From Epiperipatus broadwayi (Eukaryota; Onychophora; Udeonychophora; Euonychophora; Peripatidae), in NCBI GenBank assembly GCA_028023455.1, contig JAQFVV010013065.1, forward strand, positions 220,123 through 284,122: DNA of 64,000 nucleotides, in the 5' to 3' direction. Shown here piece by piece: positions 13,008 to 24,680 of the stretch. Below the pieces are notes generated by a model. That model saw nothing but the letters and a program-made list of their open reading frames with translations. It was not told the origin of the DNA and searched no databases. The position numbers and the translations under genes are program-made. Position 1 is the first letter of the stretch, and each line of letters begins with the position of its first letter.

Positions 13008-13145
13008 GCCCTGGTTAAAATCTTAATTAAGACCTAGTAAAAAGTAAAGACTAATGCTGGTTAAAACTTTTAATTAGATCTGACAGGAGATAAAAACTAA
13101 GCCTGGTTAGATTTTAAGATCTGGCAGAAAATAATAATTACTTAT
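13008..13145 (+). repeat. Diverged 46-bp tandem repeat, 3 units
   Basis: CTGGTTA occurs at 13011, 13057 and 13103, each followed by A/T-rich sequence, GA(C/T)CT and AAAAAGTAAA- or AAAATAAT-like ends. The spacing is 46 bases each time. A separate small duplication of TGTAACCACAAYAGAAC lies at about 13577-13612. Otherwise 12670-13840 shows no gene; the minus-strand 64-codon frame at 13412-13606 resembles nothing known. Confidence 0.65.
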
Positions 13146-13840
13146 AAAAGCACTGTGTTTTTGATTGATAAATATATGACTTTTAGATTCCCTAATTATA
13201 GACTGCTAATGTGATATATTTTATATTTGCCATGCTTTGTCTGAAGATATGAATTATATTTTTGCTAATTGTAGACTGTTATTTTTTGCTAATTGCAAAG
13301 TCAAGATGGCTAGTAGAAGATTGTTAAGTGTGGATTGCTAACTGCTAAAGCAAACATTCAAGGAGAAAAAAAGAAAATGATCCTACATTGACAACATAGA
13401 ATCTACCAACCTTAAAGAACCATATTAAGAGTATTCGATGCTAAAAACATTTCAAGATGAATCACAGATCTTAAAGTTGTGCCATCATGAGCATGTCCTA
13501 AGTTGCTAGTCCAAAACTGATCCTGAGAATTTCCTGCACACTCCTGACCAGATAAATGGAGATTTAAAACTATAGTAATGTAACCACAACAGAACTGTAA
13601 CCACAATAGAACTAAAACTTGTGCTCACCACTGGACTCAGTCAGTCAGCAAAATTGAAGCCCTGGATATAATTGAACATTTTTTATGTTTTAACTGGGGA
13701 TTAAATCTCTAAACTTTATGGTAAAAGAAAAGAATATGAACATATGTTAGGAATTTTGATATTAGGAATTTATAAATATTTCTTTTATTAGATTTTCTTT
13801 ATAAAAAAAACCTATAGATTGTAAAGAATTAATTCCTGAT

Positions 13841-14748
13841 TTCAATTTTTGTTACTTTGTTGGAGAGTGTATTGTGAGTTAATATTTTCTAAACATTGTT
13901 TTTCTTTATTGTTATTAATTGTTGTTAAAAACTTTGGCAGATACTAGTAGTTTTCTTTTTATCTCACCTGTTCTCTATTTGAAATTAATGTGATTAATGT
14001 GTGTTTGTGTTTCCTGCAGACCGTAAATCTTTTGGCTAGCAATTTAGCGATTATATGGTTCTGTTTTTCTTAAGCCATAGAGATTTTGAGATTTCCTTTT
14101 TATTAAAGATTAAGAAGTTATAATTTTTTCGCTTTGCTTCTATGGAGTTAACTTTAAGAGTTGCATTGCGATGCGATTTCCTATGAGTGTTTTGAAGCAT
14201 ATGACATCCTTGTTTGTACTGTTGTTTTTACAGGGCAAGGAAAGCTCACTCTGCACTGTTCATTGACTTCTGTACAAGATCATTTTATTAAAATCTCTAA
14301 ATAAAGGAAGATAGAAATTGAAGAGTAGCTAAGTCAATAGCAGAAAGATTATTATAAAGCCCTATAAGTTAGGTGAGAAAACAAAATTGTCCACCAAAGT
14401 GTTTAACGCCACGATACCCTCATGCACTCTCATACAAAGAAAGTTGGGAAATTTAAGTCAAACTTTTATATTTTATTTAACTAATATTTTTGAATTTAAT
14501 AAAACCTAAAAATTATAAATAATTATATTTGTTTTTAACTGATGTTTCTTTCTATGTTCTGTCTCTCAATTGTCTGAACAATGTTTAAGATCTCTGTATC
14601 TCCCTAGATCTAGCTGACAGCATTTATATTCATCATCATTAACTTTCTGATCACTGTAAGTCAAATTTTCTAGGTCAACAGAGGCCTAGTGATGCTCTCA
14701 ATGGTAAAAAGAAATGGAGTATCCAGTATAATATATATAAAGTTAAAA
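13841..14748 (+). repeat. Dispersed family B, copy 2
   Basis: Second copy of the family at 10440-11690: AAATCTTTTGGCTAGC at 14025-14040, CTCATGCACTCTCATAC near 14420, CTCAATTGTCTGAACAAT near 14568 and TCATCATC near 14630. It ends at CAGTATAATATATATA. The matched order and the shared (TA)n end support a single family about 0.9-1.2 kb long. No coding capacity was recognised. Confidence 0.55.
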
Positions 14749-14952
14749 TTGTAATATAAGCTATTTATGTCTTGCTACGTTGGAAAAAGAAAATTGAATG
14801 TTTTAAAAATGCTTCCAGAGTGAAAGAGGTTAGAAGAATATCTGGGCTGATGGATAATTGTAATATGATTGAACTAAGTGAAAGATTAACTGAGCTAAAA
14901 ATAAAATAGCCAAAATATATACATTCTTGGCAAAATGTGAAATTTCACCAGT

Positions 14953-15811
14953 ATTGTATAGAATTCCTAGGAATTTTATACAATGCCAAAAGTGGAATAC
15001 CTAGGTATGAAACACTTACACTTTTACACATTACCTAGACAGTCTTGAAAATATCAAAAGAAAATTCACTAAATTTAAAATATTCCCAGTTAAAAATATT
15101 CAATATTCCAAAGACATGATGTAAACATAAAAGTTATATGTATTTAACTCATGATTATTAAAATTAATGATGGAAATTGTTAGTAAATCTTGTCTTATGC
15201 TTACATTTATTGTGAGTTAATGAAGAATAGAAAAATAATTATCAAGAAGCTCATTACATTTTTGAAGATTTTGTTGCTTTACTTCCAAAATAATGGTATA
15301 AAAATGCCATTATTTCTTTCCTGGCTTGTTTGATTTTTATATAAAATTTCACTATTTCATTATTATCATCACATACTAACTTGTTATTATTATGTTTTTT
15401 TTTACATCAGAGGCTTGCCAGCAAGAAATAATAACCATGTCATACTTGTGATTAAAAAAGTAAAACTCCATTATATTATCAGAAATTCAAAATATAAGTA
15501 AAAGTTTATTATTCAATAAAAAATAACAAACATTATTTTTGACGGTTTCATATATTCTAGTGTTTTGTGGTATTGGTTAAATATGAAAATTCCATATCTT
15601 ATATTTTATATTTCTTATATTTTCTTGTGCATCTTTTCAATAAAAGTCTTTCCTATACTTTGTTAAAAAACTATTTGTTATTCTTAATAATGTCTAGGTA
15701 TTCTATGCAATGTCTAGAGAAAGTATGTAAAAAATGAAATTTCAGACTTTTCCCAAAAATATTATGCATTGGATAGAATGCTATGGATAGAATGCCTAGG
15801 CATTCCATACA
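14953..15811. repeat. CCTAGG-centred palindromes
   Basis: Three palindromes share the centre CCTAGG: 14953-14984 (32 bases with one mismatched pair), 14997-15008 (12 bases, perfect) and 15784-15811 (arms of 11 around CCTAGG with two mismatches). The outer parts are related (TTGTATAGAATTCC and TGGATAGAATGCC). They could mark the two ends of an element of about 0.86 kb, or be a repeated protein-binding site in a transposon. The sequence between is A/T-rich, with no protein recognised. Confidence 0.6.
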
Positions 15812-15821
15812 ATGCCATATA

Positions 15822-16010
15822 TATATATATTGTAACCAGTTGGCTTACATAGCATACACTAATATAGTGTATGTGCATATATATATATATGTAAAATAAA
15901 GGATAAGTAGAAATAAACACAGACAAAAATTATAGTAGATATTTTCTACATTTACTGAAATAGAAATAAATAAATAATAACTCTGATTTAAAATATTGTT
16001 TTATAAATTA
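15822..16010 (+). repeat. (TA)n-TTGTAACC junction and family E, copy 2
   Basis: (TA)n at 15822 runs into TTGTAACCAG. A perfect 9-bp stem follows (CATACACTA, loop ATA, TAGTGTATG; about 15852-15872), then a second (TA)n. From 15885 the sequence matches 7945-8060: AAATAAACACA, TAGATATTTTCTA, TTTACTG-AAATA. The element boundary is not certain. Confidence 0.6.
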
Positions 16011-16041
16011 AAGTTTTAAAAGGTGAATAAATATAAATACT

Positions 16042-16212
<171 letters not shown>

Positions 16213-16434
16213 TGAAATGTAAAAACACCATACTTATTTTTGGAATTTTTTAATTAATTAAACAAATTTTTATCTATTAAAAATCCCCTAAGTAAAAACA
16301 TGTATATAGATTCCAAGGGATTAGAGAGATAAAAATAAAATTCTGTTTTTAATCAAGGTCTTGTTATAACACCTCAGATGATTTTATAAAAAGAGCTGAT
16401 AAAAAATATCAGCCAGTCTGGATAATAATTTTTG

Positions 16435-16515
16435 TAAGAACGGTCAGCTGAAAATTGGTTTCAATATTTTACTGCAACTTGATAAAGTGCAGCAGTTGGT
16501 TTTAGCTGACCAGAG
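16435..16515. repeat. Small inverted repeat GGTCAGCT/AGCTGACC
   Basis: GGTCAGCT near 16441 is the exact reverse complement of AGCTGACC near 16503, with further partial pairing (AAAAnTTGG) inside. This is a possible hairpin of about 70 bases in otherwise featureless A/T-rich DNA (16212-17050). Confidence 0.4.
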
Positions 16516-17089
16516 AATTTGCAGAATAGCTACCATAAACTGATGTAGTTGTAGGCAAGATAATAGACTGTTTTCCTTAGCAGGAGTTTAAAAATCTATA
16601 TTTAAAAAAATATAAAGTAATTTTGCTTGAATTATAATTAAGAATCAAAAGTAATTCATTGACCATCTGGTTTAAAGACAAAAGAGATGTTTTGGGGCAG
16701 TAGTCCTCTTGGACATTATTTTGAAAATTTTATATTAAAAAAAAAAGTAAAGAATTGATTATTCAATAATTTAATTTAAAAACATTGATAATTAATCAAC
16801 AAATACCTGTCAAAAATCGACTATACTTTTTTTTAAGGAAAAAAAAGAACTTATAAATTGAAACTAATTTTAAATTACAGTATATCTATATTTTGTTTAT
16901 AGACATACGTATATGTATAAAATTTGTGCATATTTTCCAAAGAATTTAATAATGATAATATAATATTATTGCTGTTAAGTTAAAATATGATGTAAACATC
17001 AGTGTGTGCTCCCACGCACACAAATATGTAAAATTACATTTTGAAAGTGATGCATGAATTTGTACTTTTTATGCTTATGGTGAGTGTAT

Positions 17090-17480
17090 GGTTGAGCAGG
17101 ACTGTTTGGATGCAGAGTGTTCATGATGCTTTGAAGTATATGCTCGGCACTGTCTAGACCTAGATATTGAGCTCCCAGAGTAGTCCAGCAGTGTGTAAGT
17201 AGGCCTCATGAATAGGCCTTGGTCTCATGAATAGACCTCATCTATACCCCTATGTCTCACAGAGATGAGCAGGGTTGGTGCAATGCCTTTTTTTCTGGAT
17301 ACTACTCTTTGAGGATGATCTGTCTAGGTACTTAGAAGGGGCAGTGCTTAAAATGAGGTATTTTCTCATGACATCATGAAGATTTGTGTACTGGTAGTCC
17401 AGCTTGGCTCTCTGCTTATCATAGCATTGGGGGGCTGCAGTTCACGTATTCATTTTTACTATCTCACCTTGCCTACTTCA
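17090..17480. other. GC-richer unidentified patch
   Basis: This stretch is visibly richer in G and C than its surroundings and contains a local duplication (TCATGAATAGGCC and TCATGAATAGACC, about 17208-17240). A 63-codon forward frame at 17376-17567 overlaps its end but resembles no protein. It is probably an old mobile-element fragment; a decayed exon cannot be excluded. Confidence 0.35.
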
Positions 17481-17786
17481 ACAGCATTAACTAATCAAGC
17501 AGAAAGACATTTTAAAATTTATATATTTTTTGGATTCTATAAAAAGATATTATCTTTCGTCTATTAAAAAGAGAAAAAGAGACATTTTAAATGTGAAGCA
17601 ACCAAGCAAATAACTTTGTTTTAAAAGAAAAAAAAAATGATAGTATTTATTTCTTTTAAGAAACTAATTGATAAAGAGTGGAACTTACTATAAAATAAAA
17701 AAAGCAATTTATACACTTTCAACAACGAATAACTGTGAAAATAACTTTTATTGTCATAACAAGTATGTAAATTTTATGAAATTATT

Positions 17787-17960
17787 AATTTACATTCATA
17801 TCGGCCTTTCAAACCAATTGTGCAAATGCTTTGCGAGTGTTAAATAATAAATGAATGCCTTCTGATCAATACAAGATATAGAATTTATGCATTCATTTAT
17901 TATTTAACACTCGCAAAGCGTTTGCACAATTGGTTTGAAAGGCCGATATGAACGTAAATT
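17787..17960. mobile_element. Fold-back element, about 70-bp arms
   Basis: The left arm (17787-17857, starting AATTTACATTCATATCGGCC) and right arm (17890-17960, ending GGCCGATATGAACGTAAATT) are reverse complements with only two mismatches that I can see, separated by about 32 bases. The whole 174-bp unit has no coding capacity. Such near-identity suggests a recent insertion of a MITE or hairpin element. Flanking target duplication is not clear in the A/T-rich surroundings. Confidence 0.88.
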
Positions 17961-18654
17961 ACAATTACATGCAGACGCTATAAAAATAAAAAAAATAAAT
18001 GCTGAAATTATTAATTATAAAAGTATTGTTAATTATTATTTAAAAAAATTAAATTTATAAATAATCAGTGTGCACATATATCTCAATGCTTGTCAAATAG
18101 GACATATATGCAAATTTAAGCCTTTTGTTATTGAATATTAATTGTATATACTTAAATCACGCATCTGTGTGCATATTCATGTAAATTTTAATTTTTTTAT
18201 ATATATATAATCATTTTATGTTAATTGAAATGTATTCCTTGTATGTTATAAAATGCATGTCTGTGTACAGATATATATATATATATGTACGTTTATAGAA
18301 TCTAATTGAGAAATATTGTAAAACCATGTAATAACTTTAGTTGTGTATATAATTTTGTATACTTTTTAAAATCAGAGCCTTATTCCATAAGACCTTAAAT
18401 ATCATTTATTTTTATTTTTTTGTTAATAATAAACTTGTATTTAATTGTTAAAATTGGTTTCCATCATCTCTTGGTCACATACAGTAATAGATCTTGTGTT
18501 CTCTGATCTAGATTCAGACACGGATAAATGGCGGTGTGTATTTAGTGCTTTGGGCATCCAGAGATGATCAATCATCATCCTGGTTGGCACAAAAGAGGAT
18601 ACTCTTTAAAGCCCATGCACTATATTTTATTTTAGTTGTCTTATTTAAAATTTA

Positions 18655-19285
18655 AGTTTATAGTTGGCCAGTACATTAATGGTACTAAGTGACCTGAGCA
18701 TTGATTATGATCAGCATGTTTTAAATATCCCAGCGTTATTGTTTAGATTTTTCTGATTATTGGGTATTCTAATGGATAAGCACTTAGTTTGTGCCTCCAA
18801 ATTAATGTTTAAATAATTGCCCAAGCTGGCAAAGGCTCAATAGTTAGTCTGGTCTACAGAAGACCCATTTCCAATCCAGTCACAAGGTTGACTGTTGATT
18901 TATATTTTTTATTGTTCAAATCCAGCCACAAGATGGACTGTTGATTTATTGTGCTGATTTATTTTATTCCCATCGATGAAAATGATGATTGATTATTTAT
19001 TTTGAGTATTCTTCATAATTATTCTGACTTATTATAATGCTGGTGGATTTTACTTGCTTTTTTTAGCAGCTGGATGATCTCTCAATGATTTCTAACAGAT
19101 TTCTGGATCTCATGCTCTTATAAAATATAGCATACTCTTATATCCTTAAATATCATACTTTTGTAAATTTATTCATATTTCCATTTTAAATTGACTGGGA
19201 GTGATAATGATGTTCCATCACCCAGTTCAATTCTCTTTTTTATATTTTGATACCCAACCTATCCCGTTACAATATATATATATAT
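18655..19285 (+). repeat. Dispersed family A, copy 3
   Basis: Starts with GGCCAGTACATTAATGGTAC and matches copy 2 throughout. The box A-like region TGGCAAAGGCTCAATAG is followed by the box B-like TTTCCAATCC. A second segment with a perfect box B-type GTTCAAATCC lies at about 18916, followed by CAGCCACAAGATGGACTG, so this copy carries a local duplication of the promoter-like part. It ends CCCGTTACAATATATATA. Upstream similarity to copy 2 extends weakly to about 18300. Confidence 0.65.
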
Positions 19286-19389
19286 ATAAGGTTTGCTATT
19301 ATTGAGATATAGATCTTTAAACAGAGGGCGTTACTGGATATTTGTAATTGTATAATGGTTTATATATATATGAGTACAGATAACTTAAT

Positions 19390-20410
19390 AATCATCTATA
19401 TTGCTGAGAGTTTGTATACTCCAAAATATTCTAATATTTTTGTAGCCAACATATTATAATTATATTTCAAAACTTCTCTAGGTATATCATTAGGACCTAC
19501 AGTATTTTCATTTTTAAAATTACATAGAGCTACTTTAATTTCACTAATAAATATATCATTGAAAACAATTATCTTAGATCTTGTATCCATTATTCAAACC
19601 AAAATATTTCTTTCATTTGTTAAAATCTCATTATCATTATATAACAGTTTATTGAAGAATTTAATAGGATTATGATTCATTACATAAAAAAAAGATCTGA
19701 AGTAACTATAATAAGTAAATATTAGTTTCTCCTTTGTAGTTTTAATCCATCAATAATTTTTTAGAATTATTTTCAATTTGCCAATCCCTATCTTTGAATT
19801 TCAATATTATTTATGGAGCGTCATATTTTAATTATTTTGCCAAGCAGAAATTTCTGTGTTTTTTTAATTAAATAATTAATAACATCAGAAAATTAATCAT
19901 GATTCTTCTTTTTAGTGAACCCAAGAATAAATTTATTTGTATCAGCAACAAACATCATAAGAGAATTTTATGTTTCAGCACATGACAATTCTAAAAATTC
20001 TAATTTCAGTTTTCTATAGTTAATGAAATTTAGCATTGTAATAATTGTTTCTAAAGAATTAACTTCAAGTTTTTTAAAAATCTGTTAAATGTCATTGTTC
20101 TGAGTGTGAATATATCCATCTTCTTTTTTAGTAATTTTTCTCCTGTATATAAAACTATATGAAATATTTAAAAGTATTAACACACTCTATAATCTATCAT
20201 TCTATTACTATTTTTAATATTTAATTCTTCACAATTACCTTTATAATTTTAGCTTTATTTATTTTCAACCTCAATTTTCTACAAATTTCAACATTCCTAT
20301 TAGAATATTTTGTTAAACTCATTTTTACCATATACAGTGCTGCTATATCATCATAAAATCTGATACAATAAATCCTTCGTACCCATTGCCAACTCTCTCT
20401 CACTGTGACA
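19390..20410 (-). pseudogene. Scrambled LINE reverse-transcriptase remnant
   Basis: Conceptual minus-strand translation gives several LINE-like pieces. At about 20365-20330 RFYDDIAALY resembles the catalytic (F/Y)xDD box, followed by LKINKAK, which resembles the LKIN-K-K motif after it. At about 19955-19925 DTNKFILG-KKKNHDWF resembles the pre-RT region of endonuclease-type LINEs. At about 19590-19460 SEIKVALCNFKNEN-PNDIPREVLKY resembles the first RT segment (K-GK-PG-D-IP-E-LK). The order is wrong for one element: the catalytic box lies upstream of the pre-RT part. Either two insertions are joined or one was rearranged. Many stops are present. The role in a live element would be target-primed reverse transcription. 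Confidence 0.55.
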
Positions 20411-22350
20411 ACATTTATTCAGCATGAAATAATTAGTAACCCTATTTTTTTTCCATATCAATCGCCACCCGTGTCTTTGGAACAAAACTGACTCTAAATA
20501 GGACTTCTATGTGAAATGTTCTTTTAATAATTGCCTAGCTAGTTACTTGGATAATCTTATGTCATCTAAATGGCACAATAGACTTAATTCAAAAGACTAA
20601 ACTGAGACCATTATTTTAATAAACTTAAGATTTGTGTTTATTCTGATTGACTGTGTTAAATTAAACAAAATGTTATAACAATAGGCGTATTCAACACTTG
20701 AATAAAATCGTAAACTGTATAGTAATCATACATTTTATGAATGCATAATTTTGCTCAGAAACCAGTGTCCAAGCAAATACATGCAAACTGTTATTTTTCT
20801 TCAGATCAACTTTGCAATAGAAAATTATATAAATGTACACACACGCCGAACATCTTGTTTTCTTTTAAATCTGGCATCAAAGTGAACATCAGTGAGCTCT
20901 TGTTGTTATTCTTCAACCCATTAGTCACCCGCCATCAGCTTATCTTGACACTTGTTTTAGTTTCAGACTGATTGATCCTACCAATCAATAATTGAGACTA
21001 TCATTTATCATTATTAAATGCTCAAGCTGTTTTAAAGACATGATGATAAATTTATTAAAGACAGAAATGGTTAATACAATCACTGCCAAAAACTGGGTAA
21101 TTTTTAATTATAAAAACTAAAAAATATACGAAATCAAGTTGAATTTTGAATATTGTAAATTTAAACCAACGCAGAGGCAATATCTACTATTAATTAAAAA
21201 ATAAATAAACAGCAACGTCAGTTATATAAATAAATTATTGATAATCTTTAGGTGCAGTTTATTTATTTTGTTTCTTAATTTAAAAAAATAGATTTTTCTT
21301 TACCTTTAAGTAATTTTTTTTTTTCTTAATTTAAAAAGTAAAACTATATTCTAAATTTAAAGAATAGTTGTTTTCTATGTTTATATATATATATAATTGT
21401 GTGGATATTACTATTATTATTATTACTATTATTAATATTACTATAGATGACATTACGTCAGTACTGATTCCTGGCAATCACATGACTGAGAGTCTACCTA
21501 TTCATAAAATTTTTAACTTATTACAGGAATAGTTTGTGATTGATTAAAAATAATATTTTGCTGTTAACACTTCAATGTAATCGAATGTTATTAATACAGT
21601 TCCGTATTAAGATAAAACAAAAAAAATGAATAAAGATTAATTGTACATATTTCTAAAAAAGAACTATTAGAGAAGATAATGTGAACTTCAGTGAGATTTC
21701 TATATAAGGCAATAAATAGATTTGCTAGATAAAACAGATTTCTCAGATATGCCAAGTTATACTAAACTAATTCTGAGATTATAAATATTATATATATATA
21801 CATGCACAAATGCATTATACTGAACCTAATATCTATATGCTATACAATATTTGTTTAGTGTATAATAGAAAACATGAGCAAGCAATTAATATTTAATAAA
21901 ATGTGTGAATTAGTATATTTGCAATTCAATAGGTTAAACAGATCACATCTATTTGTGAATCAGGTCACAACAATACAAAAATTAGAACTAGAATAGTATA
22001 AAAGTAAAAACGAAATTAAGAAAATAATTAAAAATAAAGATTTTGATGTTATGATATCCTGACCTCGAAAGGTTTAAGCAAAATGCACATTGACTAAGTA
22101 TGACATTCCAAGAACTGGTCAATCATCTTTCAATTAAAAAAGAAGTACAATATACTCTTATGTAAGATTAAAAATTACCCTAATAGAATCTACCTGCACT
22201 TAAAAACATTTTAAATTTCTTATTGACCTTAAAAAAAATCAAGACAAAAGAAGTTGTTCACAGAGACTTTTAAATTTCAGACATTTAGTTGAATTTTATT
22301 AAGAGCTTAACAATATATTATATACATAATATCAAATAATATAAGTATAA
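20411..22350. other. Non-coding stretch, nothing assigned
   Basis: A/T-rich, with an imperfect ATT/ACT microsatellite at about 21408-21444 and short (TA)n near 21386 and 21788. The 76-codon forward frame at 20741-20971 has no recognisable motif. No inverted ends were seen. Confidence 0.5.
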
Positions 22351-22354
22351 TAAA

Positions 22355-22627
22355 ACAATTCACTAAAATAAAACTACAAAATTTTAAGAAATGTCTATAT
22401 AAAATTAAAGATTAATATCCTTTGCTATAGCCAGCTTCAGTGTATTCCGCCAACATAATCAGCAATACATTAATATTTAAATATTTAAATATTAATGTAT
22501 TGCTATTTAAATATTAACGTATTGCTACTTAAGATGGCAGAATACACCGAAGCTGGCTATAGCAAAGGATATTAATCTTCAATATAGGCATTTTTTAAAA
22601 TTTTGTAGTTTTATTCTAGTGGATTGT
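22355..22627. mobile_element. Long-arm palindromic MITE (273 bp)
   Basis: The outer arms begin ACAATTCACTAAAATAAAAC at 22355 and end as the reverse complement GTTTTATTCTAGTGGATTGT at 22627. Pairing continues through the TATAGCCAGCTTC/GAAGCTGGCTATA block to a central perfect 44-bp palindrome (22461-22504, half-site AGCAATACATTAATATTTAA plus AT). A short extra segment beside the centre repeats ATTAACGTATTGCT. (TA)n follows on the right. No transposase is inside. This is a non-autonomous fold-back element with little decay. Confidence 0.88.
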
Positions 22628-23917
22628 TATATATATATGTTATTGCTATGCTATTTTTATATATACTAGAATTATCAAAGAAAATACTGTACCTATCAGG
22701 TAAACTGATATAATATATTTATGAATTGAATATATATATATATACAACAAATAGTGTGTATGGATGAATGAACTAGATGGATAGCTGCATATTTTATATT
22801 TATGTATCTTAAAACACAAAAATCCACGGCATTATTGAATATTGGTAATAATATATTTAATGGCTAACTAATAGTATCCTTTAGTTTAATTTTATTTTTC
22901 CAGATATGCAACAGGAATTTATGAAAAGGATTTACCTTGATATATATTTATTTCTTCTTGCAAATATAACAATAAATTACAAATTATAATGATAATTGGA
23001 TTTTTAAAGTTAATAAAATTATCTTTTGTTCATTCATATATGTAATTCTATTGTAAATAAATATGTAAATGATTTTTTAATATTTAATTTTGTATTCTGT
23101 TTTATTTTGGCTACATATCTCTCTTATAAATTCACTGTAGTATTTACCCTTGAAATTAAAAATATTTGATTATTTGGATATATTTTGAGATTAATATAAT
23201 ACCTTTTTAATTTCAGAATATATTACTTAAACCCTTTGTACCTATTAAGAAATATAGATGTTTAAGCAACTTTGGAGAAATAAAGAATCTTTTTACTTTA
23301 CATCCCTCATGCTCACTTTTACAGGGATTGGTAAAGCTTTTCTCTCATTTTATACTTTTATTAAAGATTGTAGCTAGCTTTTCACAGATGCCATTACAGA
23401 ATTTGATGTTTTAATTCATGGGATGCATAAATTGAAGGGTTCTGTTGCACCACTATTTATAATTATAAAATTTATATGTATATTGTAAGAGCAGCTTACA
23501 ATCCAGTTCAAACCAACTCTTATGAGTGTACAACATTAAATTAAACCTATGAAAAAAATAAATTGAGATAATAGGTTAGATACATGATATCATTTTTCTA
23601 TATGCAAACATACATATAAATACATACACACTTAAAGTTTGTTTTAATAAGTACCAGACCAAAATAGTGTTGAAATGAAGTAAATGCTCCTTTTCAATGA
23701 AAAATAAAAGCTTAATCATAGAAGCCTTTCATATATATAATAATCGGGTGAGGATTGGAAGTTAGAGTTTTCTGTATCTGCCATACAGGGCACTCCAGGC
23801 TATTGGAACCTGGAAAATTTATATAGTAGGCAAATACGCACTGTTAACATCTAATTTTTACATATGTTTTATTCCGACTGTCAGCCCAAGTCACTAGCTC
23901 ATGGAGCAGCAGAGATA

Positions 23918-24130
23918 ATATATACTTATTAAAATATATACTTCACATGATCACATTTCCTATACTAGCACATTAATTGTTGATAAACAGAGCAAAACTC
24001 TCCATACAGTATTGTCACCTGTGCTAAACAGCCTTCTGGCATCCATTGATTACTCTGTTTAGCACAGGTGGCAATACTGTATGGAGAGTTTTGCTCTGTT
24101 TATCAAAATATATACTTATTAAAATATATT
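23918..24130. mobile_element. Hairpin element between 22-bp direct repeats
   Basis: The left arm (about 24000-24047, GATAAACAGAGCAAAACTCT then CCATACAGTATTGTCACCTG) and right arm (about 24058-24106) are reverse complements with one mismatch seen, around a loop containing CCTTCTGGCATCCATTGATT. The same direct sequence ATATATACTTATTAAAATAT occurs on both sides (about 23919-23940 and 24109-24130). A diverged single-arm relative lies at 63462-63545. No coding capacity. Confidence 0.85.
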
Positions 24131-24239
24131 TTCAATATTAAAAAAATAAAAGAAGCCACTGCCAGTAAAAACACACATGATCATTTATTAAACATATATA
24201 AATTTAGAATTATTATTTTAGTCTAACTTTTACTTTAGA

Positions 24240-24680
24240 ATTTGATTTACATTTTTATTTTTGAAGTTCGCACAGATGAATTCTATATTTTATCAGTGTC
24301 GAGTATGGATAGACTACATAGGTTGCATTTGAAAAGAAAATATTCTATCCCTTATTTAATGTTAGGCCAAAAGTTCACAGTCAAACCAATACCAATGTAT
24401 CTGATATATCAATGTATTCAATGCAGCATGAATACAACAGCACAATACCATACTGTCAGGAATGCACATCTGAACAGCATGGTTATAGAGAAGAAATTGT
24501 CTTTCATCCAGTACAGGAATGTTACATCTGTCTGATGAGAAGAACAATAGAAAAAAAACTATATAGGAAGGGATTGTGGTCCTTTTTGCCAACTTACTAT
24601 CCCATTCCATAGGCAAAGGGGGTGATCCATGGAGCAGGGAATACCCTCTGTCTCTGATGGTCAATAAGAAATAGGCTTAT
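24240..24680. other. Unidentified GC-richer patch with overlapping frames
   Basis: Open frames exist on both strands here (+24242-24535, +24412-24612, -24362-24664). None shows a motif I recognise, and the overlapping pattern is typical of non-coding DNA of balanced composition. The forward frame 24412-24612 has scattered cysteines (YCQEC, CYICLM) that faintly suggest a zinc-binding pattern, but the spacing fits no family known to me. Probably a mobile-element fragment. Confidence 0.3.

Noticed and set aside
24532-24560. CTGATGAG followed by an A-rich stretch as a second hammerhead candidate
   Set aside because: There is no stem II between CTGATGA and the A-run, and no flanking pairing.
24362-24664. 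100-codon minus-strand frame as a host gene
   Set aside because: It has no recognised motif, two competing frames overlap it on the other strand, and no neighbouring exon or splice structure could be supported.
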